DNA of 64,000 bases from Glossina fuscipes. Taxonomy: Eukaryota; Arthropoda; Insecta; Diptera; Glossinidae. Where the stretch lies: NCBI RefSeq assembly GCF_014805625.2, contig NW_023998453.1, positions 888,921-952,920 on the forward strand, read 5' to 3'. The notes under the pieces are model-generated. The model saw only the letters and a list, made by a program, of their open reading frames with translations. It was not told the origin of the DNA and searched no databases. This document shows, one piece after another, positions 49,158-61,587 of the stretch; the stretch's first letter is position 1; each line of letters begins with the position of its first letter. A program made the translations under genes and the position numbers.

Positions 49158-52100
49158 ATGGATTGGAGTTTTGTGGATAAGCCAAAAGCGGGCACCGAAA
49201 CTGCTTTAGATGCTTGCGATTATTTTATTGATGAGGTCATTGAAGTCACTAAATGTTTAGGTGATTCATTAATTTTGAACTTAAACGATTAGTGAGGGTG
49301 GCGTTTACTTGCGCTTTTATAATTAAATTAATTTCGCTTTAAATTGATTTTCGCTTTAATTTGATTTTTCATTCAAGATGCTCGGGAACAGGTGCGTTTG
49401 ATTAAGCATCGCGAACTTAGGCAAGCAGTTACTGCTGGTGATGAGCGGACAGTACGCGTTCTATTGGAAGCTTTAGGCTCCGAGAGACAGATAATAGTTA
49501 ATATGGCACCGGCTGGGGCTAATACTTTATTGTTTTTGTATGTGACCAAATTTTTACAAATATATGTATGTAGATATTAATTCATGTTAATGTTTTTTAG
49601 AGCTTCGCAATCGGGTTTCGAAAGTATTACAAATCGTTTATTGGACGCTGGTGCTGATGGTCGCTCACATACGGTTACCAAGTACTCACCTCTCTATGCA
49701 GCTGTACATCATGGACACTATAATATCACTAAAATTATGTTAGAGCGATTTCCCGACTTAGTTCAGGTAAGAACGGTATAAAGAATTATTATTATTTTCT
49801 AGAGGTTGTTGTTGTGATTGTACTGCCTTTATTTGGAAAAGCAGTACAATTTGTTTTTGTGCCGAACATAAGTGCTTTCAATGTTCGCTTAATCATCATA
49901 AATGCCTGTTCATCCGCCACGCGTCTGAGACGATGACAAAGCCTTCAGTAGTTTACGTAGCACAACAGCCGTTTAAACTGTTGTCGTATTTAGTTTGTCG
50001 TATTAAAATAAATTATCACTTGGACAAAAATTCAATCCTTGGTTTATTGTGTCTCATGTTGTGTACTCATGTCTACCTTCTTATTGACATCAAACTCGAC
50101 AACGGCAGCATACTCGACAAACTGCGGCGATTTAGTGAAACCATTTACGTCAGATTTTTTCTTTTTATTCCAAGTTTTGTGAACGTGTGCTTTCCGATAA
50201 AACAGGCGAGTGTAACAGTGTTAGATCAATTTAGAATCGGACGCTGATCAAGAACATAAATATATTTTATACCATTTGTGGCTTTTATTTCTATTGTGTC
50301 TTTGTATTTCGACGTCGAAACCTCTTTTAAAGCAATCAATACCCGCTTCGAGTAACATTTTCATTCAAAAAATATCTTTATTCTGCATATTTAATAACAA
50401 TGGATTTTTTTTTTTTTCAAATTTTGCAGCAATCGACCGTTGAAAAATGGCTTCCAATACATGCTGCTTGCATCAATGGCCATATAAATTTACTTGAACT
50501 CCTAATGCAACATCAATATCCTGAACATATGTATAGCGTCTATCGCGATGAGGAAGGTGTGTGGGAATGGCGATTGCCTTTTGATCCGAATGGTCAAGAT
50601 GTTACCGGACAAACTAGTCTTTATATAGCTTCCATATTGGGCAATAAGTCACTCGTTAGTGCCTTGCTAAAATGGAAAATAAAAGCTTATAAGACATGCT
50701 TACAAAGTCCTCAAAGTGCACCGATAACACCAACACGAAAACGTATTTCGTTCGGTATTCAGGCCATAATGTCTAAATTGAATATATCCGGAGATAGTGA
50801 ACAAATGGGTGTAAAAGAAGAGTCTTTCGAGTGTGAAAAGTGCCCCATTAACTTGAACTTATTATGTGGTGCTGCTCGTGAAACAGCTTTATTGGCTGCC
50901 GTTCGGGGTAGCTTTCTGGATGTTGCTTCCGTTCTATTACAAAATGGTGCTAATCCAAATATCGTTGCTAAGCCTGTGGAGGATCAAAATGATCCGAAAT
51001 GTACTGAGGAAATTTACGGTATTAGTAATGTACCAATCGCTGAGGCTTGCAAGCAAAAGTCTTTAGCAATGGTAGAATTATTGTTAAAGTAAGTATTTTA
51101 ATTCTCATAAGTAAAACGAATAATTTTGTTTTATGTTTTACATATTATACCCCTAAGTCATAAATATTGCTTAAGTTGGGTGCTCGCCTGATTAATCATG
51201 ACCCTGTGTACACCGGCCTTAAAAGATCGTTAAGACCTCTATCTATACTCGATTTTAGATTGATATCTCTTGGGCGTTATTTTTTTGTTTCTTGTTCACT
51301 GTGTTTATGCAGCTGGACTAGACTATTCCGTGCACAATATTTTTTTTTTTGGTCTTCGTACAATCGCAGAATGGCAACAAATTTCAAACCAACTTCAACT
51401 ATATGTTCAACTACAATTTGTCGCCATTGACTAAGTGGGATTTTTGTGGCCAATTCCACCAATTCGAAAATTTTATCCTATGGCCAATAACTGTGTCGTC
51501 CAAGTTTTTCCGAAATGTTAAAAGAATAACATAAGACCTCTTATGGCGATAAAGAACGATTTTTTTTTTTTTTTGTCCTTTAAACGCATTTGCAAGTCCT
51601 CTAAATGGAATGAAAAATCTAGTATACCTCCAGTGCTGGGTGCGAAAATAATAATTTCATAATGGAATTATCGTTAACCTATCTAAATATAGAAAATATT
51701 GATTCACAATATGGCAAAAGTCATTTTTGATGCAAATGAATAAACATTAGACCAACTAAGACAACTAACACATTTCTAGAGTTAAAAAAAAAAAAAAATT
51801 CAAACTTTGCAACACATACCCGCTTCTTTTCGAAGGTGTTTTACGCGAATAAATATTTTTGCGCAATTTTCTTTTCTCTTTTTTTTTTTTTGTTTCTTGT
51901 ACCTTTTTAGATATGGTGCTCGCGATGATAACGGTTCTGCTTTAAGCGTTGCGATAGTTTCTGAAGATGAAGCTATTTTAAATCGCTTATTAGCGAAACG
52001 TGTCCATCCTGATTCAGATTATAAAATCAACAAAAAAGGCTTGCCTACTCCAGTAGAAGTTAATGTGTTTTTACCCTCAGCAAACAATATCTCATATAGC

Positions 52101-55100
52101 ACTATGTTTCCAAATACGGCCACGATTATCGATTGGCATAATAACACCAATGTGCAATTACCGTTTGTTAGGTAAATATTCATGTGTTTAGTAAATTTTT
52201 AATAGCAATACTTGTTGTAATGAATTGTACATTTTCAGAGTCAATTGGTTGGTTAACGGTGTTTTGCAATTGAATCCTAAACTTCAAGGGCATCCTAAAA
52301 TGACTGCAGTCGCCTTAACTGCTATAACTCGTATTGATTTCTCTCATAATCAATTAACAAATTTACCAGTGGAAATTTTCGGCTTAATCTCTTTAAAGTT
52401 TGATATCTTTTTTATATATATATATATGTCGGGATTATTTTATTTTATTTTCTTTTTTTCTTATTAGATATTTAAATATAGCGCAAAATAAAATTACTCA
52501 ATTGCCGCCAGCTCCTAGTTCGGATACACCGTGTTGTAAGCCCGCTTATAATTGTCCCGTTTTGGAGGAGCTCTACATACAGGATAATCAAGTGATCAAT
52601 TTGCCTTCTGAAATTTTTCATTTGCCTGCGTTAACCATATTGGATATATCGAATAATAAGTTACAGGAATTGCCGTTTGATATGTGGAAAGCGCCCAAGC
52701 TCAGGGAATTGAATATAGCTTTCAATTTGCTAAAAGATTTACCAGTGCCACCAATGCAAACGTCTTCATCGCAACTTAGTTTAGATAAATTGGAATTAGA
52801 GCCATTTGCTAATTTAGAAACTTACGGCCATGATTACAAGAATAAACCAAGTACTCTTACCTTTCATCCCCTATTACATCGTAATATATGGTCGAATAAT
52901 TTAGAAATTACCGATAATGATATGAAATGGAATGAGGCGAAAAAGGAAGAGGGCGTTTCTCAATTAAATAGTTTAAATATAGCGAACAATTTGTTTACCT
53001 CAATACCAGCGGCTCTGCCATGTTTAGCAGTTAATCTTACCAGACTTAATATGTCTTATAATAGCCTAAGATCGATGGGTCATGTTACGAGTTATCCGTC
53101 CACGCTCAAACAATTAGATCTTAGTCATAATGAGATTTCCTGTTGGCCTAGTTTACCGCGCATTGCTGAAGCTGATCCGCATTTGTTATGTTATAGTTTT
53201 GTGGCTCACAATCAGACAGAAGGCAGTGAAGAGATACCATCGTTCAGCAAGCATCATAGTAGCAATTCTAATAATTCGTCGTTTCGTAGCACCGTCTTGA
53301 AGAGTGTTTGTCGTCATCGTCGGCACTTGCGTTTGGAATCCTTAAGAACATTAATTCTAGCCGACAACTTATTAACGCGCATACAATTATCTACGGATGA
53401 TGTTTTCAATGAAGCCGATGATTCAGATTGGAGCATTGTGGGCGTGACTAAATCGAAGCTTATTTTTCCCAATCTTTCTATGTTAGATATCAGTAACAAT
53501 TGCTTAAGAGAGATACCAATCTCTCTACACGAGTTGAGTAGCTTGAGCGTTTTGAATATTAGTGGAAATGTTGGTATAACTGATTTGCCACCTCATCTCG
53601 GTCTATTAACACGACTTTGGAATCTTAACACACGAGGTTGTTTACTGCAAGATCCTCTCAAGTCGATGATAGAGAGTAAAAAATATAAAACTATGGATAT
53701 CATCGGATATTTGAAATCGATCTATGAAGATGCTCAATCTTACGCAAGAATGAAATTAATGGTAGTTGGCGTGCAAGGTATTGGTAAAACAACATTACTG
53801 GATCTCTTAAGGCAGGGTGCCGGCTCGCAAAAGTCTCGAGCTGCAGAGAATCACTGGGCCAAACGTATGGGCCACACAAAAAACTTGTCAAAAACTCAAA
53901 AGGGCAGCAACATATCGACGGTGGGCGTGGATATTGGTACTTGGATTTGTGAAAAGCGTAAAAAGGCTCCTGGATCTCATGGCCCGGTAGTCTTTCGCAC
54001 TTGGGATTTTGGTGGCCAAAAAGAGTGAGTTTCCATTGCTGTATATATATATATATATACATATACATATACACATACACATACACATATTTCCTTTGCA
54101 GGTATTACGCGACACATCAATATTTCCTATCTAAACGTAGCCTTTATTTGGTTCTGTGGAAAATCACGGATGGTCACAAAGGTTTAGCCGAAATATTGCA
54201 GTGGCTGGGAAATATTCAGGCTCGTGCTCCAAATTCTCCAGTAATTATTGTGGGCACCCATTTTGATGCAGTGGGAGAAATGTTCTCTGCCCAGAAAACC
54301 GAAGAGTTGCAGCAACTGATACGCGAGAAATTTATTGCGATACCGGATGCAGAAAAAATTGGCTTACCTCGGGTCATTGATTCTATTGAGATAAGCTGCA
54401 AAACTATGCATAATATACGTCTGTTAGCTAATATCATTTACGATACGGCTTTTATGCTGCGTTCACCAGGCTCCAAGGAACCGCTACTACTTCAAAAAAT
54501 ACCGGCTAGTTACATAGCATTGGAGGATATTGTTAACGTGATAGCGTGTAATTTACGAGCGGTCGGAATGGATCCAGTTTTAGATGCTGAAAATTATCGT
54601 AAATTGGTCACGGAAGAAATGCGCCTACACAACTATAAAAGTTTTCGCGATACCGCTGAATTGAATCAGGCTACAATGTTCCTGCACGATAACGGCGTCA
54701 TATTACATTATGACGATGCCACGTTAAGGGACTATTATTTTTTGGATCCACAATGGTTATGTGATATGCTGGCCCATGTTGTTACGGTTCGCGAAATTAA
54801 TCCCTTTGCACGTACTGGTATAATGAAATTGGAAGATTTGAATTTATTATTTCGCAACAGTAACGGGCAGGCCGGTAATTCGAATCGCAGCTACATCGTA
54901 AGTCTATTAAATAAATTCGAGGTGGCCTTAACTTGGGATTCGAGAACTTTGCTAATACCGTCTCTTTTGCCACTGAACGAAGAAAGTGTCGCTAATACCG
55001 GTACTGTTATAAAAGTGAGCGTTTACTTTATGGTTCGTTAAGTGAAACGTAACTTAATTGATTTTTATTTCAGATATCTCAACGCACAAGAGGTCGTAAT

Positions 55101-58100
55101 GTAAATTTGGGTTGTTCCGTTCCCGATGACATTAGTTACAATAATATAGTTTATGAACCTATGACTTTGTCAAGTCATATGGATCTTAATATCTTAGACT
55201 CAAGCTTACGAAGAATTTTATTGATGACATATTTTCCATCTGGCTTTTGGTCGCGTTTAATTACGCGTTTATTGGCAGACGATCAAATAACTGAATCTAT
55301 TAAAAACGTTTACGAAATGGTCAACGATGTACAACAAGACTTTAGTTTTGAATTACGTTCTAGTCTGGAGAGTGATACTAATTGGAATTTGTGGCAGACA
55401 GGACTTGCTCTGTATTACGGTCCTACACTTATTTTCAAAATATGGGAGCTACCTTTTCAAATGACTGCGAACACTCAACCATTCCGTAATTCGGCGAATC
55501 GTTTCAAATTGAGATTGGATGGTATTTGGACTGATATTAATTTATGTAACTCGAGTATACTGGAGATTTATTTCCCCCTGTTGAAAGTGAATGTATATCA
55601 GGAGGTAGAGGGAGAAAATAAACAGTTAGTAACTCAAATTGAGCCAAACATGCCGGTGGTAGCGAAATTACTTGCTTTATCCGTGGATCATATTGATTTG
55701 TTACTTGAAGATTGGTATCCTTCTCTGGGCACACGTTTTGTGCATACTTCAGAGGGCCGATTCTTAATTACTCGTTTGGTGATGTGTCCGAAATGTTTGC
55801 GTAAACTCGGTAAGAAATTTGATACAGATAACGGCAATGGTGATGGTGATGTTGCCGATGCTACTAGTTTGGGTTATGTGAATAGATCGCGAAGTAAGCG
55901 TCCTGTATATCTGCACGGTGATGCGTGTGAAGATGGTTTAAATGTTTTTTCTGCCTATTTAAATGCTACTGTAAGGAGAGAAAGGCGATCAGAGGTAAGT
56001 TATGTTAGCGTGGTTTTTGAAAAAATTGTTTTACCCCTAACTTATATATGACAGCATGTTTTTTGGAGAATATAGATTTACTTTGCACTTTTGAATTAAA
56101 AGAAAACTCGCTTGACATCTTTTCAGGATTCCTTATATTTATCTGATGCCGATTCTGGCGTGGGTCCCGATTCGGCTGGCTCATCCCGCAATACTTCCGT
56201 TGATGGTCATCCCCTCTACCACAATTTACCTGACATCTCAAATGTTTGTTACACATGGATGATTGAAGAATGTATTCTATCGGTTTATAATCAGTGTAAA
56301 ATCTCTTGCCCCATACACTTGGAAATGTCAATGCTAAAATTGGCTCCCGATGTTATATTCGCCGATATACCTGACAAGTGCACTATCAACTCGGATAGCA
56401 TCATTAAGGGTTCTTTATTAGGTCGTGGAGCCTTTGGATTTGTTTTTAAAGCCACATGTAAAATAAAGGGATCTCGTTCTTTTAAAGCAGTAGCTATGAA
56501 AATGTTACAACCTGTTGCACCCGGTACACGCGCAAAAGAGAGCGCTTTAATGGCTTATAAGATAGCGCTCGGAAAATGGGATCGTGATCCTCTGCAGCAC
56601 GCCTGTAAGGCGTATTGCACAGCCCGCCAAGAGTTGGCGGTATTGCTTACACTTAAACATCCGAATATAGTTCCTTTGGTTGGAATATGTATTAAACCTT
56701 TAGCATTGGTTTTAGAATTGGCTCCTTTGGGCGGCTTAGATTCAATTCTAAGACAATATCGACGTAGCGGAGCTCACGTTGGTCCTCATACCTTTCAAAT
56801 CTTAGTGCTACAAGCAGCCCGCGCGATTGAGTACTTGCATCGACGTCATATTATCTATCGGGATCTGAAATCGGAAAATGTATTAGTCTGGGATTTTCCT
56901 CAACCTCATGCGTAAGTTAAAACAAAGCAATGACACTAAAAACAATACAACCTTAATACTTAATTTATAGAGAGGACGGACCGCGTAATATTGTGCATAT
57001 AAAAATAGCTGATTATGGTATAAGTCGTCAAACGGCGCCTAGCGGATCAAAGGGATTTGGTGGTACTGAGGGCTTTATGGCGCCCGAAATAATACGTTAT
57101 AATGGCGAAGAAGAATACACAGAGAAAGTAAAAAAAAACCGCTTCATCTAATATGGGCCTCAAAAATTCCATTCAAATTTATTTTGCAGGTAGACTGTTT
57201 TTCCTTTGGAATGTTTATATATGAGAATATCAGTTTGCGACAGCCTTTTGAAGGACATGAATCGATTAAAGAATGTATATTAGAAGGCAGTCGGCCAGCT
57301 TTAACTCAAAGAGAAACACAATTTCCTACATATTGCTTGGATTTAATGATATTGTGTTGGGATGATTTACCGAAAAAACGGCCTACCGCCAGCCAAATTG
57401 TTTCCATTCTCACAGCACCCGAGTGTATACATCTACTGGATGTTATCGCATTGCCGCATAATGATAAAGCCGTTTGTGGCGCTTTTAATAGTCTACCGAA
57501 TATCGAAGGTAGTATTGATTGATAATTCATTCTACAAAAAGTTGCAATTTTCGAGTTTATGTGTATTCTTGGTTTTTTTTTTTTTTTTATTTCAGATGAA
57601 ACCGCACGCTTCTCCAGGTACTGCAAACGAATTAACTGTTTTTTTCCAATTGTGTTTATTAAAACGGAACGATATGCTCCCCTGACATAAATGTTGATCC
57701 TCTCTAAAACTTGAGCTGTAGCACTTAATGGAGAAAATCATGGCAAATATTTTTAAAACAACGATTCTCTAACTGTAATGTAAAGAAAACACGAGCCAAA
57801 TAACTTAAAACCGCGGCAAGCATTTACTTTTCTTCACTTCCCTTAGGTAGACATAAACTGACGAAAGTGTCTTTATGGGAACCGTAATCAGTTTTACGCA
57901 AGCATAAAACTTCTTCAAGATTAATTTAACTTTACAGAATTCATCATTGACGCCTGGCTTCTTTATCCAACATTTCTGATCAAATAAGAGCCCAGTTTAA
58001 TGAGTTTCCTTGAGAGAAACGGTTAGATGTCTGATCATCGCTCGACAATCCGTCCAGATGTAAGCTTAGTAGGTCTTTACGTTCACGTTCGCAACGACGA

Positions 58101-60646
58101 CGAGTGCGACGACTTTCATGTCCGGTAGCACGTCGCATCTCCTCTTCAGATTCTATGCCAAATCGCAAAGAAGAGGAATAGAAAGAAGAAGAAAAATACG
58201 GAAGATTTCTAAAATTGTTTCTTATAAACAGATTTGCAGTTTCAGTCATTTCTTTAGCTCGATTTCTTATGTCTTGACGTCGTCGTTCGAGTAGAAAATT
58301 ATGATGCTTAGCAAAGGATTGTTTTGCATACGTTTTGCCAAGTCAAGTAACAAAATTTTCACTTAACCTTTTCGTTTGGACTAACGAAACATTTAATTTC
58401 CTGACGGAAACGATCTTTGATCGCCGCTGTAGCAGTGTTTTGCTTACAATCCATTTCCTCCAATTTCAAGAATTTCATTTCCTTTGCTATATGCTCGACA
58501 TTTTCTTGATGAGCACGATTCAATTCCTTAAATTTATACTTGACGTTCTTCTTGGTCCATTTTTTTAAAACATATGATTAATTACTGCTTCGGTTGCGTA
58601 TTGTTTTGATCTCGAAGCCTGAAAATAACAGGCAGTGTATAATGAAATATTATTTAAAATATATTTCGTTTTTCATACAAAATTTTTAGCTTGGAGTTGT
58701 GGCTACCAGGTTATAATTCCCGCATCGATATACTTGATTGTTCGTTATATGGACAATTTCAACAGTTAAGCAGTCTCAAGTGCTCGCATAAATTTCCAGA
58801 TTTGGAGCAGTTATCACCGCGTGTTGAAGAGCCATTGAGATCATCACCGTTGAATACACCATCGTCCACTCATCCCTCTACATCGAGTACTGGTTCGACA
58901 TCACGTACTCCGTCGATTACAAGAATGCCTAAGATCAACGTGTTATGTTGTAGTATCATTGAACATGCAATTTGGATGGGCGATTCTGCGGGTAATTTGC
59001 ACGCCTGTAATCTACAGGATTACAATCATATCTTTTCTTACATGTTGGATCCGTCAATCAAGTCTCCGGTAATAAGTTTAACTTATTTCCCTGGTATACA
59101 GCGGGTTGCCGTAGGCCTGCACAATGGTCGCGTCTTTTTATTGGATTCGGAGAAAGTACCGACAAATTGTGCTTTTGCCGAAGGCTCTTTTGTCTTAACT
59201 GAAATATGTTCAGGTTTAATATTGCATTGTGCCACATCCATAATGGTTGAAGAGTAAGATATTTTTGTTTTCAAATGCAAAAAAAAACACAATCTTTTAC
59301 ACACTTTTTTTTTTTTCATAGTGTATATGAATTGTGGTGCGGCGAAATGGCTGGAAAATTGAATGTTTTTCCGTTAAGTAAAACTGGCGTTAGTGGTCAT
59401 CAAGCCTTATGTCATAGTGATGAGCCAAACACTAAAGAAGACCTCAAAGTGGCCCGCATATGTTCAAACAGCACCCATGTTTTTACCTGTCTTTACCTCA
59501 GCTCTATGGTGTACCAGTGGGATGCTAATCGAAAACAAATTGAAAATAAACTTGATTGTTCCAAGTTGTTACCATGCTCGGAATCTTTGAAAAGTATAGC
59601 CATTGATGAACGGCTCAGTTCAATTAAATGCCAAATATCCGCGTTATGTGCTCATGGCCAGGAACTTTATATAGGCACCACATGGGGTTGTTTGATTATA
59701 GCTGAAGTTAATACGCTAAGACCAATTACAGTATTTCGGCCCTACGAGAATGAGGTAATTGACATTATAAAATTTTAACTTAAAGAGAATTAAAAGAGAA
59801 ACAAACACAAGGTAAAAATACAAATGTAGAGTGCAACTGCTTTTGCACATAATATAAAAGCAAAAATCTTTGGAAATTTGTATTCCATCTTGGCAATCCC
59901 TTTACTTATATTGCTAATGCTCGAATGATTTTAATAATAGAAAATTTCTCCGACTTGTACGAAAAAGGGTATCTGGAATACCGTATAATGTCACCTTGCG
60001 ACTTTTTTAGTCATTTTTCCATCGCCATAAGTCGTAAACTTCGTAGGTGAGTCAGGTGAGCACATCTTAAATCATTTCTAGACGTTACATATATTCGTAC
60101 AAGTTTAATATATATCCTGTACATTACAAGTGCTGTAGAATACAAATATTCACAAGAAGAAGCGCACTATTGAGCTAAGCTTTATCTTCATTTGAACTGG
60201 CGCGGTTGATGTTCTAATACATATCCTAAAAGTACCAACAGCATTCTTGCATGTTTTGCAATTTCTGTCAATGCATAAAAAAAAAAAATCGAACTAATTA
60301 TCAGAGAGATGAGAACTTGTAACCAATTCCGTTATATATATTTTTTTCGTATTACTATATATTAATATCTTATTAAGTTAAATATTTAGCAATAAAATAT
60401 CTTTTCGTTCTATCTATAAAGATTAAAACAATTATTGCGGTACCAAATACTCAAGTACCTTTAATTGCTACAATTGGAAGGCGTTATCGTTCCCTTATTA
60501 GTCGTTATATGGACTCATCGGAGAGATCAGCACGTCATATCACTTCTCCTTCACATTACGAATATTTAAAATCTCCTAAATCGCAACCGGCCGATGTTGA
60601 CAATCACATACATTGTCTGTTGTGGAAAGCTAAAGATTGGACTTAA
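49158..60646 (+). CDS. Lrrk: Lrrk, leucine-rich-repeat ROCO protein kinase
   Basis: Fly homologue of LRRK1/LRRK2, a GTPase-kinase acting on endolysosome and Golgi trafficking. Sixteen exons join in phase: 49158-49260, 49378-49537, 49601-49766, 50430-51088, 51911-52171, 52239-52397, 52468-54024, 54102-55014, 55074-55994, 56127-56911, 56971-57127, 57190-57508, 57596-57617, 58690-59253, 59322-59754, 60422-60646. The total is about 2467 aa (Drosophila about 2445). Order: ankyrin repeats (about 45-450), LRRs (about 490-920), ROC GTPase with P-loop GVQGIGKTTL (about 935) and WDFGGQKEYY (about 1016), then COR to about 1600. The kinase (about 1720-2030) has GRGAFGFVFK, AVAMKML, YRDLKSENVL, a DYG in place of DFG (IADYGISR) and GFMAPEI. 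The C-terminal WD40-like region ends HCLLWKAKDWT. The DYG motif is shared with human LRRK2, so the kinase should be active. Confidence 0.96.
49767..50429 (+). other. Lrrk: Lrrk intron 3, 663 bases
   Basis: GTAAGA to TTTGCAG. Contains a 104-codon frame at 49933-50247 with no recognisable features; probably chance or a repeat relic. Confidence 0.6.
51089..51910 (+). other. Lrrk: Lrrk intron 4, 822 bases
   Basis: GTAAGT to TTTTAG. Contains several short frames and a phrase TTGGGTGCTCGC near 51176 resembling the start of the next exon (ATATGGTGCTCGC). It is too short to claim a duplicated exon. Confidence 0.6.
57980..58562 (-). CDS. Putative nested gene in Lrrk intron 13, unknown charged helical protein
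   Basis: On the strand opposite to Lrrk, two open segments join in phase across a 61-base GT-AG intron: 58562-58368 (ends GAAAAG|gttaag) and 58306-57980 (after CTAAG, ends TGA). Together about 174 codons. The first segment contains FKELNRAHQENVEHIAKEMK and reads as amphipathic helix. The second has LLERRRQDIRNRAKEM, a Ser/Tyr/Phe patch, RRTRRRCERERKDLL and a C-terminal NSLNWALI. The start is uncertain: an ATG at 58560 opens a frame that is off by one base from the long frame (a run of seven A precedes it), so either an upstream exon, a sequencing error in the A run, or decay is involved. No family recognised; a coiled-coil or axonemal-type protein is only a guess. Confidence 0.5.
59755..60421 (+). 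other. Lrrk: Last Lrrk intron, 667 bases
   Basis: GTAATT donor and CTATAAAG acceptor. If retained, the frame closes after seven codons (VIDIIKF) at 59776-59778, so an isoform lacking the last 75 residues is possible. Nothing else seen. Confidence 0.6.
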
Positions 60647-61587
60647 TTGCTTTAATAAAAAGCTTGAGCAAAAATTCTTCAATTATTAGCATTTAAGATT
60701 CAATTTTTTTTTTTATGTTTAGTACTAACAAAACTTAAACGTACATATTTCAAGCGTTTTATGTAAATATAAATTTTATAAGTAGAACTTGCATTTTGCA
60801 TAACACAGCGTTGAACAGTATCGAATATTAAGAATAATTTTTTTTCGCTTTTTTTTTGTTTTTTGCAATCACGGTGGACATTATATAATTATAAAGATTC
60901 ATGGTGTTATTCGTCTTAATTGTGTATTGTTGTAAATATAATTTTTAATATTTTCAAAGCCAGCATTAAAGAGCAATTACAAGTAGGTATGGGAGACTGG
61001 ATAAAGTATTGATATTTTTTGCCATTTGATTTTTTGATTAACGCAAGGCACTGAGACGATATTGTCCGTCTGTCTCTTCGATTAACTAAAGTCGATTCTT
61101 AACTGTTGGCCATACATCGAATTTGAATCGACTTGAAAAGAGTTTCGTCATAATCTAAAAACTGCAACATACAAATTACTTCAGGTAGTCGTCTGAACTG
61201 ATACACATTACTTTTAGGGCTATGTAGAAACTATGCGGATGAACTAACTGACAATATTATTTATTGGTTTAGAATGGTGGGTATTAAATAGATTCGTTCT
61301 AAAGCGAATATAAGTTTTGCAATTTTAATTCTTACAATTGCAAGAATTAGAATTAAGCTTATGCTCATATATGTTATTTGTTAAGATACTTACCCGATTT
61401 CCTTCTTTTACGTATATATAAAATATAAATAAAATAATTTCAATTATAACTGATTAATTGCTGTATTATTTGTCATCGAGATATGCTAATAATTACTTAT
61501 AACTTACTTTTTATGTTTAAAAAACCTTTTGTTTTTTTTTTTATTCAATCTTATCTTTTTTATCCTTTTTTTAATTAAGTTAAATAA
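60647..61587. other. Convergent intergenic region, Lrrk and iGluR 3' ends
   Basis: AT-rich tail-to-tail spacer. AATAAAAAG 8 bases after the Lrrk stop is a possible poly(A) signal. The phrase GTCCGTCTGTCTC near 61062 resembles the reverse of the AGACGGAC repeat seen elsewhere in the window. No gene seen. Confidence 0.6.

Noticed and set aside
50400..50429. ATG at 50400 as an alternative Lrrk start
   Set aside because: It lies in the pyrimidine tract of the intron before a good TTTTGCAG acceptor, and upstream exons 1-3 join in phase with ankyrin sequence.
51167..51430. Possible alternative ankyrin exon in Lrrk intron 4 (frame with LGARLINHDP)
   Set aside because: The similarity to the real exon is limited to about 11 bases, the phase does not fit, and the frame decays at once.
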